From: Atherix ibis
Lineage: Eukaryota; Arthropoda; Insecta; Diptera; Athericidae
Assembly: GCA_958298945.1 (NCBI GenBank)
Contig: OY282606.1
Coordinates: 93,069,696-93,133,695, forward strand
Direction of reading: 5' to 3'
DNA: 64,000 nt
Position 1 is the stretch's first letter, and each line of letters starts with the position of its first letter. Below, in pieces: positions 35,929-48,359 of this stretch. A model generated the notes under the pieces. The model was not told the origin of the DNA, searched no databases, and saw only the letters and a program-made list of their open reading frames with translations. Made by a program: the position numbers and the translations under genes.

Positions 35929-36116
35929 CCTGCCTCCGTGTTTGTAGGATCATATATTACCCAACCAGAATTCTTACCAAATGTACAAATTCCATATCCC
36001 ACCACTGCTAATGCTAATACCCACGATTTTAATGGAATCTGTCAGACGACGGGGGCTGAGTCCAGACGCGTATTTTCCTGGATCGCCGTTTTTCTTCCTA
36101 CAAACACGGAGGCAGG
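35929..36116. repeat. Perfect 21-bp inverted repeat enclosing 146 bp
   Basis: CCTGCCTCCGTGTTTGTAGG(A) at 35929-35949 is repeated as its exact complement at 36096-36116. The enclosed 146 bp is less AT-rich than its surroundings and open in two plus frames, but no protein is recognised. The arms are GC-rich for this genome. It resembles a small non-autonomous element, though no target duplication is obvious. Confidence 0.8.
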
Positions 36117-38149
36117 AAGAGTTTTTTGTTGTGATTATGATTCAGCGACCATCACAGAAAGATTACCGCCATAGAAATGCTTTCTTCCGTCTTCTTTAGT
36201 TTTCGAAGCGGTTGCTCAAGAAACATATCGATTCTATAATGGTCAAAAAAGATAAAATATTAATTATCTACGATCTCTGCAAAGGTGAACAACACGAACT
36301 ACATCTAATCTCTTCTCTTTTTTTAAAATTCGATCTAGATTTAATCTTTTATGGAAGCCGATCTAGATTTCATTGGCAGAGCTTTCTTTAGCACGTCTAG
36401 ATTATTTTACCTCAAGTGAGGACTGACATTTCCGCAATTGCATTTATAGAAATTTTGCATTTTGTAATTGAAACCATTCCTGTTTAGTATCTTTAATGGG
36501 ATATCTCTGTAAAATGTCTATTATTAATACACTCTGTAGCAAAGTGAAAATAGATCTCCATCCGATCCATACTGTGATGAACAAATATGATCCACGAATA
36601 GGCGGTTTTATCAATTGTAATATATCCAAAACGGAAGCCAGAGTTTCTCTTTTCTTCTTTTGTGGTTTTGAATATTCAATTTACAATTTTTGTAAACATA
36701 TGAGAAAAATTTCTAAATAACATTTCGTAAATATTACTAATGCTTCGGTAATCATATTTTCTAGCTGAATCGAAGGAGTTATTTCGAATAAAGTTCAATT
36801 TATTGAAAATGAAATTGTTGTGAATTTTTAAGAATATTTTATAATATGTACCATATAACGTCATGAATGATGCTTTCTCTAGTATGCTTCAAGTGCTACC
36901 ATAAATATCTTCCGTCATTTCTGTTATAGATGGTATCGATCACATGGTGGCATCATTTATTCAGGAAGATGTATTGTGATTCAATAAAATTCCTCCAAGT
37001 TGGCCACTTGAAGGACAGTCAGTTTAATGATTGGCGACCCCTAAAACGGCTGGCACCATTTTTAAGCTTAACTACTCATTCTTGAAGATGTGGGTTAGGC
37101 GTAATCATTCTAATTTAGCACAATTATTCCTCCCACACGTCCTATTGAAGAAGATGGGTGATTGCCCGGAGATTGCTCCCAGTTCGATGCTTGAGTTCAA
37201 TTGAAGCATTTTCGGATTTTCGCTTCACTGCATACAATTTAATTTGCGAAGAGTATGAATCGAGTCCACACATCATCATAAAAATATTTGTGGTGAACCA
37301 TCCCAAAATATTATTTTACGATCTACGCAAACGACTCCAACTCCACACACCCCACCCTCATTAAGTCCGTAAAGCTTTTTGGATCACTTCACCAGTTATA
37401 ATTAATATATTATTTTTATTACCGTTCCAAATTCTATTCCAATTAGTATAAAGATTATTTCGTTGTATATTTATTTGGCATAATACAAGTACTAGTCTGG
37501 CTCTTTCTGAAAAATATCTTAACATTAAAATGTACTTGTTACTATAATTGGATACAAAAGTCTTCAAACATATTTCCATATTGAATATAATTTTCTTCAT
37601 TATTTTCAGATTTTTTTACTTTTATGCTCGTATTTCGATATAAAAAAACAAGTGTTCAATGAATTCGCATGAATTTTTTGCATAAAATAAAAGTTCATTT
37701 TTCACATTGAACATTTTTCTTTGTAATTATTTTTTGTTAAATTTATACGCTTTCTTGGTCTATTTGGGATTGTCTCGAATATTGATTAAATTTCATGACT
37801 TAATTATTATTACTGAGAATTTTCTTTTCGAAACTAATTTAATAACATCTGCTCGGAAGTGTTCAACTTTGATCATTTTAGAAACGAAATTCTCTTTAGT
37901 GAAATGGAATCGAATTTATAAGAAATTTAAATTTCTAATTTGTCAATATATAGTTTAGAAATTATCTAGAATAATACCAATAATTTAATAAGAATTGCTA
38001 AAACTTTCTTTATAAAGTTTATTAATTTTTTTTCTTCTAAGTGATGCTTACCAAAAAAAAATTATTCTTTTAAAGTCTTACAGTATCAAAATAAACTTTA
38101 ATTAATTTTTAAGATAGTAGCTAGAATTCTTTCTAAATGAACCTACTAA
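36117..38149. other. Non-coding DNA
   Basis: No gene recognised. 36900-37370 is somewhat less AT-rich and might be upstream parts of the LINE relic that follows, but I can read no motif in it. Confidence 0.4.
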
Positions 38150-38330
38150 GCTGTCGAACAAGTTTCCGATATTCACCGGAATTCCACAAGGCAGCTAACT
38201 TGGTCCTATCCTTTAAAACATTTATTATATCTAATATTTCAGTCTGTTTTTACATATTCTGGAAATTCATGCCAAGAATATTAAATATCTTCAAAATATC
38301 CAGATAGACTAGGATAAGAAAGGTAATACA
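38150..38330 (+). pseudogene. Jockey-type LINE reverse transcriptase fragment
   Basis: The plus strand reads FTGIPQGS, stop, LGPIL, stop, NIYYI. This matches the highly conserved AGVPQGSVLGPILYNI motif of LINE reverse transcriptase (palm domain, before the YADD box). Two stops replace the Val/Tyr positions of the motif. The preceding residues (LEFFLNEPTKLSNKFPI) fit the strand before it. The catalytic aspartates downstream are not found. The match is short but the motif is very specific. Confidence 0.65.
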
Positions 38331-38853
38331 ATTTGGATAATTTGGACAATTGTTTGGAGTACCCCTGGGTGGTTTGGGGGATGACCAGGGAAAGACGTTA
38401 CATGTAGTTCTTTCCCAATTCTGGCGTTGGTTAGTTGTATTTTTTTTCTGGGTTGTTATTTTTATTTTTTATGTATTCGATTTCAAATGTATACCCTCTT
38501 CTTCCAATACTCCCCTACCCCCCACCCATCCACAAAATGTATATACCACAAAATTTTCTATTCCTTTCAATCTGGTAATGAACTTATTTTGGTAATTTTT
38601 TTCTTTTCGTTTTAAAGAACCTACTTTGTAATCGGCATGATTTTATCCATTATGTAGGGGTTGAAAGGGAGCACATTACCTGAAGCTCCCCACAATGTGA
38701 AGTTCCCAAACAATCTCCACACTGCTAAGAACCAGCACCCAATGCCAATGTTTAGGTGTTTTCTAAGTGCATATTCCACATCATGTCCTTAGAGATATTT
38801 GAGACCAATGACGATGGGGTCAAGTCAAAGATTTTTTTCCGATTTTCCGAATT
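38331..38853. other. Non-coding DNA
   Basis: A T-rich stretch with overlapping short frames (38350-38615); nothing recognised. Confidence 0.45.
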
Positions 38854-39180
38854 CACTCCACCACCAGTCAACCGTTAATTGAAATTATAAAATTAATGGA
38901 GATTATTGCGTAGCATGCGACACTTCCCAATGCCGCCATGTCACCATGGTCGCTACCATTTTCTATACCACAGCTACCGCAAAGCCTATGCCAAAATGCG
39001 TTAAATATGAGGGGTGTGTGTTAGGCCTGATTCCGAGCAAGCTATTAAAACAGCTTTCTCTGAACACCTACCAGCATTGTGGGTTACGCACCCAGAAAAC
39101 ACGGTTAGCCTCTTTATCACATGCACCACGGTCCTCACAGACGGGGTGAGTTCTCTGAGTACAGTCGTAACAGGCCGTAT
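38854..39180. repeat. Interspersed repeat, copy A
   Basis: Matches copy B at 61920-62215 in the same orientation. Shared landmarks in order are CACTCCACCACC, GGAGATTATTG, AAAACAG, TCTG--AA--CC and CATGCACCACG(G/C)CC. It is less AT-rich than its surroundings. No protein is readable; a LINE 3' tail or a SINE-like element are possible. Confidence 0.6.
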
Positions 39181-41218
39181 TCCTGTTGAACTTAACTTTC
39201 GGTTAATATTAAATTTTTTACCTTCCTCCTTTTCAAGACATTTAATCCTAACATAACAACTTATGAGCTGATCGTACACAAACGATTGAAAAAGAATGTA
39301 TTTACAAGAAAGACTTAAGAGACTAGAATTCAACAAACGATATTTAGAATTGGATTAAATGTGAATTGGGAGACTTAGTTAAGCTCCAGAATAGTCGCCA
39401 ATTCAACTGCTAGATAAATTTTATAAACGTACAAAAGACAGCCAGATCCTTCTAAAACCACCATGGACTAGAATTCTGAAACTCAACTAAGACTTTCAAT
39501 TCCCATTTATGCTAGCAATAGTTTTATTCTCGTTATAAAAAATTTCTTCCTCCTTATTCGGAAACTATTTCCTAATTCCTAAATTTAGGCATTAGGAAAT
39601 TCCTAATTTTAGGAAGCTACATCCATAGAACTTAAAAACTTCTATGGATGTCAACTGCCCATAACCGATCACATTTATTATTTAAAAAAAAATTGATTTG
39701 AAGTTTCTTTAAAATCCAATACAAATTTTCCAAAAATTCAAAATTACGAAATTCTTTGAAGTGGAACATAAAAATTACTCTTGATTCGAACATCAAACAG
39801 ATTAAAAGGCCTTTCAATGTTTAACTTAGCAAATTCAGGATAGACAATATATAAGCAATGAATGATTAAATAAATATTGGCCAGATTACCTGCCGAGCAA
39901 ATAATTTCGTAAATAAATAATGGAGAAGTAAAGAATTTTTATTCGATTTCCGACCGAATATTTTACCAGTCGGAGGAGAATGGATGTATTCAAGCAACAA
40001 AATCAATCAACCCAAAATTACATAATTTATTTTCCAGATTTTCCCATGGGTTATTTTTTCTCCAGTGTATACATAAGCTTCGCAATAAAAAAAAAAGAAG
40101 CTTTTCTTCTATAGTGTGTATTTTTTTTCGTATCCATCGCAGGTGCCTAAAAATAATTTTTTTTTTCATCGGTGCTTCTAGCCAATATTAGACCATTGAA
40201 CCTGTGTACCTGTATACACCGAAAGGTGAAAATCATTCGTGCATGAAGATGCACTCACACTTATTGTTGTAGTTGAAATTTTTCCTTTAAGACCCATTTT
40301 CATGGAATTTATCGTTAATTACTATTTGATGATTCGATGATAGTTTTGAGGGCATTTCTTCATGGAGATTGTAGAATCGCCTACAGTTCATAGCATACAG
40401 AAAGATACCTTCGAGTACAAAAATCAATTCCAATTAGATACAGTAAATGGTATCGATCTCAGGTGCTAATCCCAAAAAAAACTCTTGCATTCTATTAATG
40501 GCTTAGGTTGTACACCGTGTATGTATGGATTTCGATACTATTTTTGTGTGCGTCCAGAGTTAGGCGTGAAGAAAATTGCCAAAAATAAACTTGTCAGCTT
40601 GTTTGAATAGAAAAATCAATGAAACGGGATCAGTTCCTAGGGCTATAAATTAATCCCAATTTATAATCAGATATCTAAAGGTTCTCCATCTACACTTAAT
40701 GATGTCAATTGAATGGCTTTTCATACTCATTCATGTCAAAGGAGAGTGACTCGTTTGCTTTGTTCGATTATTTTGCAATCGATTGATTTATCGATTTCGT
40801 AGCACTCTAATAATTAGTTGTGTTTTCATGTAACCAAATATGGATACTGAAATTTGACAAAATTTTCGATAAAAATCCATACTAATTATAATGCCATCAG
40901 CTAGAAATGTTGCCTAACTAAATAAGTAAATAACGACTAAATAGCGTAAATTATTATTGGGGATTGTAATTATTCATGGGCAATTATTTCAACACAATAA
41001 CAACTATTTGTAAATATCACCTATTAACACTACATTTATCTAATATTATATTTTCATTACCCAGTCTATAATAGATTTATTTTTGAATTAATTTCAATCT
41101 AGAAGTTTGACTCTGAAAATTTTCATATCATAATCGCTCATAATAATATGACTAGGTGGAGTTAACTGAAATTATCTTAATTTACTCAAATAAGTAATAC
41201 TATTTAATCAATAATATT
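39181..41218. other. AT-rich non-coding DNA
   Basis: No gene recognised. A small 12-bp hairpin (ACATCCATAGAA and complement) lies near 39618-39650. Confidence 0.45.
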
Positions 41219-43095
41219 CTGACTGACAAATTTTTAATGACAAATTTTTAGTCACAAATTTTTACTGACAAATTTTTAGTGACAAATTTTTATTGACAAA
41301 TTTTTACTGACTAATTTTTGCTGACAACTTTTTACTAACTGACAAATTTTTACTGCCAAATTTTTAATGACTGACAAATTATTATTAACACATTTTTCCT
41401 GACACATTTTTACTAACTGACAAATTGTTTCTGACACATTTTTACTGACAACTTTTTACTAACTGACAAATTGTTACTGACACATTTTTACTGACAACTT
41501 TTTACTGACTGACAAATTATTACTGACAAATTTTTACTGACTGACAAATTATTACAGACAAATTTTTACTGACAAATTTTTACTGACTAATTTTTGCTGA
41601 CAACTTTTTACTAACTGACAAATTTTTACTGACAAATTTTTAATGACTGACAAATTGTTACTGACACATTTTTACTGACAAATTTTTACTGGCAAATTTT
41701 TACTGATACATTTTTACTGATTGACAAATTATTACTGACACATTTTTACTGACAAATTTTTACTGACCAACAAATTATTACTGACACATTTTTACTAACA
41801 AATTTTTACTAACAAATTTTTAATGACAAATTTTTAGTGACAAATTTTTACTGACAAATTTTTACTGACAAATTTTTACTGACAAATATTTACTGACTAA
41901 TTTTTGCTGACAACTTTTAACTAACTGACAAATTTTTACTGACAAATTGTTACTGACTGACAAATTGTTACTGACACATTTTTACTGACACATTTTTACT
42001 GACAAATTTTTACTGACCAACAAATTTTTACTGACAAATTTTTACTGACTGACAAATTATTACTGACAAATTTTTACTGACAAATTTTTACTGACAAATT
42101 TTTAATGACAAATTTTTAGTGACAAATTTTTACTGACAAATTTTTACTGACAAATTTTTACTGACAAATATTTACTGACTAATTTTTGCTGACAACTTTT
42201 AACTAACTGACAAATTTTTACTGACAAATTTTTAATGATTGACAAATTATTACTAACACATTTTTACTGACACATTTTTACTGCCAAATTTTTACTGATA
42301 AATTTTTACTGACAAATTTTTACTAACAAATTGTTACTGACACATTTTTACTGACAAATTTTTATTGGCAAATTTTGACTGAGACATTTTTACTGATTGA
42401 CAAATTATTACTGACAAATTTTTACTGACAAATTTTTATTAACAAATTTTTAATGACAGATTTTTAGTGACAAATTTTTACTAACAAATTTTTACTGACA
42501 AATTTTAACTGACAAATTTTTACTGACAAAGTTTTACTGACTGAAAAATTTTACTGACAAATTTTTAATGGCTGACAAATGTTTACTCATAAATTTTTAC
42601 TGACAAATTTTTACTGACAAATTGTTACTGACACATTTTTACTGACAAATTTTTATTGGCAAATTTTTACTGACACATTTTTACTGATTGACAAATTATT
42701 ACTGACAAATTTTTACTGACAAATTTTTACTCACAAATTTTTACTCACAAATTTTTACTGACAAATTGTTACTGACTGACAAATTGTTACTGACACATTT
42801 TTACTGACAAATTTTTACTGATAAATTTTTACTGACAAATTTTTAGTGACAAATTGTTACTGACATATTTTTACTGACAAATTTTTATTGTTTTAACTGA
42901 CACATATTTACTGATTGACAAATTATTACTGACGCATTTTTACTGACAAATTTTTACTGAAACCTTTTGCTGAACATTTTTACTTAGTATTAAGATTTCG
43001 ACTGGTAATTTCGACTGACTAATTTTTAATGAAAATTTCGAATGAAAACTTTTAATGACAAACTTTAAATGACAAATTTTTACTGACATATTTTT
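41219..43095 (+). repeat. 14-bp minisatellite array with higher-order structure
   Basis: About 130 units of ACTGACAAATTTTT, often with point changes (A/G/C at the seventh base, T to A in the tract) and with dimers starting CTGACTGACAA. A marked variant, CTGACTAATTTTTGCTGACA, recurs at 41307, 41583, 41893 and 42176, i.e. every 276-310 bp, which shows amplification of blocks of about 20 units. The right edge decays into ACTGAAACC...GAACATTTTTAC (42956-42983) and TTTCGACTGG-type units. Confidence 0.97.
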
Positions 43096-43219
43096 CCGAG
43101 AAATAATGCTGAAAATCATCGCGTAGCAATTTATATTTTGTCAGGAATTATGTCCCAATTGAGAAAAAAGAGCTTTTGTTTCTAAAAAGTGACTTTTTTT
43201 TAATTGTAAAGGATTTCTA

Positions 43220-43745
43220 ATATTTAGCAAAAAACTTGTCGCAGAACTCGATCCTTTTTAACGTAGTTTTTATTGAGTTTTTCGCACATTAATTGACGGC
43301 AGTTGATTTTTAAAAACTCTACAGTTTGAATATTGCTTTTATAAATATAAGTTTTTGCATAGTTTTACAAGAAAAACTCTAATGAGTTAATATCAGCAAA
43401 TTGCGTCCTGGAAACTATTTATATCTAAGAAAGCTAAATCCTGAAGTTTTATGTTACTTGTGATACCGTTTTATTAAAAAATCATGTACTTTAAGTAAAT
43501 ATCTTCAGAATTGATGGTAACAGAATTGATGGGCTATAGCGCTCAGAATTGATGGTAACAGTCTCAAAAATTGTTTCAAAGAAAGGAGACTTTCAGACCA
43601 AAATGCACACTATATAATTTCTTTTTGCAGATCTACTGGATTTTTCATAGTCACTTTTAGGTTTTCATAGTCTCATATCTGACAATTTTGCTTATTGACG
43701 TATCCAGCCTCATCGCTGAAGCAAATGTGCTCCAACAATTAGCAA
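43220..43745 (-). mobile_element. Tc3-like transposase fragment
   Basis: The minus strand near 43745 reads HICFSDEAGYVNKQNCQI, matching the SDEA...GYVNKQNCRIW motif with the first catalytic Asp. VTINSERY follows near 43560 (normally VTVNGERYRAM), and the C-terminal amphipathic piece near 43310-43230 aligns with other copies. Many stops and deletions. A direct repeat CAGAATTGATGGTAACAG sits at about 43510 and 43545. Confidence 0.65.
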
Positions 43746-45623
43746 CCAAAGCCTGTTGTTCCAGCATAAAGTCAGCCTATCTTGTGTTTATTTTATTATT
43801 CCTTAAATAGTTTTATGTTATTTTTTTTTCAAATGTCAAACTTAATGCTAATTAAAAAAATAACTAAAATGAAATTTATATTCAGAGCCGTACTTTCTGT
43901 GTTAAGAAATGGATAACCCTATAATTTACCAATATGATAAAAAAAACCGCTCAGAGTAGAACAAAAATTCATTCATTTCTATTGTCATTTATAAAAATAA
44001 GAATTTTTTAATGAAAACGTAAATTTCTATAATACCAAAGCAAATATTCTTTAAATACACTCAAATGACTAAAGACTACTAAGTTTAAAACTTTAAAGAC
44101 AAATCAATGAAATTGGAACGGAGATGTTGACGAAAGAAACCAAAAACAAAATAATATGTTTTTCTTGTATTATAAACTATATTATCGCACTTTCTTAATG
44201 AATTAATTTATGAAGAATTCAACGATTCAATTCGAAATCGAAGATCTTTTTTTTTGACTGAAAATTAAATCATTTTGGAATTCGAATCGAATTATTCCAA
44301 TCGATTTACCAAAAAAAAACAAGAAAACTATCCTAAGAAGTTAAATGAACCCAATGATTAGCCTCATAATGAAAGATGGTCTTAAGAAATTCTTCCCATT
44401 CATAAATTTATGCCAAGATTTACTATCACCTCTTTCCTGACCATTCATTCATTCATTGTCTAGCCCAAACGACTTATCTCCACAGCTTATTCTAAATGGC
44501 ATACCCATCAAAAGATGGGGGGTATTTTTTTTGTTGGTAAACTGGAGGAGAGTCAAAGGGTATTTTTCTACTTTCAATATTTGGTTGTGATAGATGGTAA
44601 CGCCTTATTCGTGATTAAATGAATAATCTTTGACTTAATGGAATCCATCCTGTTTATGAAGAGTATTCTTTGCATACTGATTTCGATTGAATGGAAAATA
44701 TGTTCACTTCCCTTCAAAATTATAAAAGGAAATAGGAATTAAGTCTTGTGGATAATTACGAGTTTTCTTTTTCATTATGCACTCTTTTTATTACAAAAAA
44801 AAAACAAATCTTTTCTATTTGGCATCTTCAAAACAGAGTCTTTAGAACAATAATTCCTAAGAAAATAACTTTAAAATTTGTCAATTTTGTTTATTTTTTC
44901 TATTAATTTTATTTAAGAAAAAAAAAGATCTTTAAAAAAATAATTTCATATTATTTGAAAGAAAAATCAAAATTGCAATTGATTTGCGGTTGTAAACAGT
45001 TTTTATTCGAGCGCATTTAACCACATTATTTTTGTTGACGCATAAGAGGTTAACGCCTTCTTGCGGAATGTTGACTAGAAAAAGTTGAACGCAATCGACT
45101 GGGGCCAATTCAGTTGATTGCTTTTGTTACCTCACAATATATCTGGGATTCCAGCAAATCTGTTGAACAATTCATTGACATTTTTTAGACGAAAAATTGT
45201 TGATTGGCTAAGGCTTAGTTTGTTGAAACTATTTCAAACGAAAGGCGATACTTTAAGGTAGGAGATGTTCAACTCAGCAGAGTAGTTTGTTGGAGTATTA
45301 CAATCAACAAAATATTATGGGATATTATGGAATCAGCAGATTAATATGATAGTGTCAATAACGTAAGGGAATATGGAGAGTAAACACCCTTCAAAGGACG
45401 TCATTTATATTATATAGTTTTTATAACGAGACATAGTTTTTGTTATGAGATCATGATGAATACGACTATTTGTGGGATTGGATTCAACGGATATCGGATG
45501 ACTTAGTAAATTCCCAATGTCTTAGTTTGTAAGTCCATATTGGTTTTATTAGAATATTGTATAAAATTAGTTTTAAAAATTGTTGATATAGAAGTTTTAG
45601 ACAGTGGGAGATCTTTTGTGTTA
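43746..45623. other. AT-rich non-coding DNA
   Basis: Nothing recognised. Confidence 0.5.
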
Positions 45624-46315
45624 CATTTCGTGCCTAAGAATAGTCCAATCTGCCTTTAGTATCTTCTGTAATGCTACTGCGATTAAGATATATGAGATGA
45701 CATATCTTTTGGCGGAGTGTAAAAGTTGTGTGGACACATTTGCATTGTTTCGTTCTAAATCTCTAGTTGGTAAACCAGTTCTGGAAAATTTGGATTTTGG
45801 TTCAGGGAATTTTTAAAGCATATTGGGAAAATCTTCTATGTAAATTTCGTGTCAAAAAATAGTCCAATCTGCCTTTAGTATATTCTGGTATGTCGAATCT
45901 GCCTTTAGTATCATCTGGTATGATTTTGCGATTAAGATGTATGGAAGGACATGCCTTTCGGCGGAGTGTAAAAGTTATGTGGACACATTTGCGTTGGTCC
46001 GTTTTAAATGGTTAGTTGGTAAACCAGTTATGGAGTATTTGGATTTGTGTTTGGAGAATTTTTGAAGAATATTGGATAAATTTTCTGTGTGAATTTCATG
46101 CCAAAAAAGAATCCAATCTGCGGTTAGTATCTTTTTGTATGTCCCTACCATTAAGATATATGGGAGGATATGGCTTTCGGCGGAGTATAAAAGCTATGTG
46201 GGCACATTTGCGTTGGTTCATTTTAAATCTTTCCTTCGTAAAGCAGTTCTGGAGGATTTGAATTTCGGTTTGGGGAATTTTTGAAGCATATTGAAATATC
46301 GTATGTATAAATCTT
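45624..46315 (+). repeat. Three tandem copies of a 220-250 bp unit
   Basis: Units start at about 45624, 45843 and 46092 with TTTCRTG(C/T)C-AA---A--ATCCAATCTGC. They share CGGAGT(G/A)TAAAAG and ACACATTTGC(A/G)TTG, then GGGGAATTTTT-type ends. The second unit contains an extra internal duplication of about 30 bp (GAATCTGCCTTTAGTAT). Short plus-strand frames at 45604-45816 and 46016-46261 are by-products of the repeat. Confidence 0.9.
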
Positions 46316-48359
46316 GTAGAGAATCAAACCAAGTATTCTGCCCTGAGGAACGCTGTAAATAAACGTATTTGTTTTTACAAATATTCGGAAATATTCAAAA
46401 TACGGACAAACAATTTATAAACAATACAAAATAATTTCTTGAATATTTCTTGCAAATCAAAAAAAAAAATTTGTTATTTTCTTCCACAAATATGCTTTTA
46501 TATAAAATAATGTAGCTTTTTATTAAAAAAAAAAAAAGAACTACAGCAAAAGAGAAGAACTTCTATTAAAAATGACCACTTTTATATGATTTCATAAATC
46601 AAAATTTGACCGTGAATACCATTCCCCAAAAATCGACCAACCTCCCCCCACCCTTTAACCAAATAAATCAAAAAATTATTATTACGGATTTTGTTATAAA
46701 AGTTCACTCATATTCTTGTATTCCCAAAAATTCCCTGACATAAGTGAAGAGTTGAATATAAATCGTATTTTTATAAAAATGAAAACCATCCATCACCACT
46801 CGAAACATAAAATAGAAAAACATCATCGGAAAGCATAAATTTTCTCAAGATTGTGGGTGTAGTTTTTCTCTCCTGTTTTTTTTTCTTCTTCTTCTTCTAT
46901 TTTATTCTTTTTAATCTAGTAGCTTAACTCTTTCGGTATTTTATTTTTTTTTTTAAATTTAATTTATATATTTTTGTTGTTGTTGAATATATTATAAAAT
47001 TGAAGACAATTTTTAATTTCAATATTTTTTCTTGATACCCTTAAGACGATTAATAGCTTAAAAAATTTTACAGTCCATCAAATGGACTTTTTTATAAGCT
47101 GTTGTTTCCTATTGGACATCATCTATCTTCCCGGCTACTACTCGTAGTTTGTAAGCTTCTGCAAATGACAGAAGGATGCTATTTATTTCATTCTCATTTT
47201 AACAAAAACAAAAAAGCAATATTTTTTTGCTTAGATTTTTATCGTTTTTTTGGCAAAGAAAGCACTATTTTTCATTGACTCTTTCGTTTTCCTCTGCATT
47301 TTCATATAATTTTTTTTTTGGGCGGTGATGGGGAGTAATTTTTTTTGGCCTTGTGTAAATCAGTCTGTTGACTACAATTAATTACAAAAGCTCAATGAAC
47401 TCAATCCGTTAAAAAGTTTTCATCTAAAATAAAACCGGAGAGGAAAATTAAATACCATCAAAAAGATTCAAATACTTTTGATAGAAAAAACTTGATTTGT
47501 GCATTCAACCATGGCAATAATAGTTGGAGCAAAAAATTAAGCTTTTGAATTAATCGTAAAATTAAGAGAATAATCTATAAGAAAAAAATTAATTTCTTTG
47601 TAAAAGTTTCATTAAAAAACAAAGATTTTTCTTCTTTTTTGTAAAAAGTTCTAAATGGTCTTCTTAGAAAGCTCTTTTTCATTCTCGGAATAAGTTTTTG
47701 TTTCTGATTTTCTAAATGATCAACTGAAAAAATTAATTTACATACTTATTTCCAGGCGATTATTTATTTTTAACTATTTAGTAATTCAATGAATATATTT
47801 AAGTATTTTTGTAAATGATTTATTATGAAAATTCTCAATGCTCCGATTCACAATTAATTCAAAATAAATGATATTCTTTTCGTTGGTATTTTTAATGTGA
47901 AAAATAAATTTTTAATAAGAATTTTATATTATGAATTTTTTTGTTTTTTTTTTCGAATGCAAAAATAACACGATGACTATTTTGTCTAAATGCAAAAATC
48001 TATTTAAATGGAAAAGATTTATAAATGAAAAAAGTCAAGCTTGTTTTGATATTTAAAATTATTTTTAAGAAAACTTCTATTAGATTATTTAAATTGTGCC
48101 TCGGAAAGTCAAATTTTTTAGAAAATTTCAAGAATTTCCTTTGCTTTTGACATTTGTAAAAATCTAAAATTCACAACAAAATCAAGGGAGTAAAATGTTG
48201 AGTATTTTGGAATTTTCCTATTTCGAAGAAGGCAACCTATTTGAGGGACACTCAAATCACAAAAATTGAAAACAAAATATTTATTTTAAAATCTTTTTGG
48301 TGCTAATATTTCGATTATTCAAAATTCACAACCGTAAATTGTGAATTTTTGCTACATTT
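46316..48359. other. AT-rich non-coding DNA
   Basis: No gene recognised. A short CTT run lies near 46885-46900. Confidence 0.5.

Noticed and set aside
38350..38615. Two overlapping hydrophobic plus-strand frames
   Set aside because: They arise from a T-rich tract; Phe/Trp-rich products of this kind are expected from poly-T and show no signal or family features.
41219..42990. Regularly repeated 14-bp motif that could be mistaken for a CRISPR-like array
   Set aside because: Units are directly adjacent without unique spacers, and the host is a eukaryote.
45604..46261. Short plus-strand frames over the 220-250 bp repeat
   Set aside because: The frames differ between repeat units and contain stops at different places, so the repeat is not coding.
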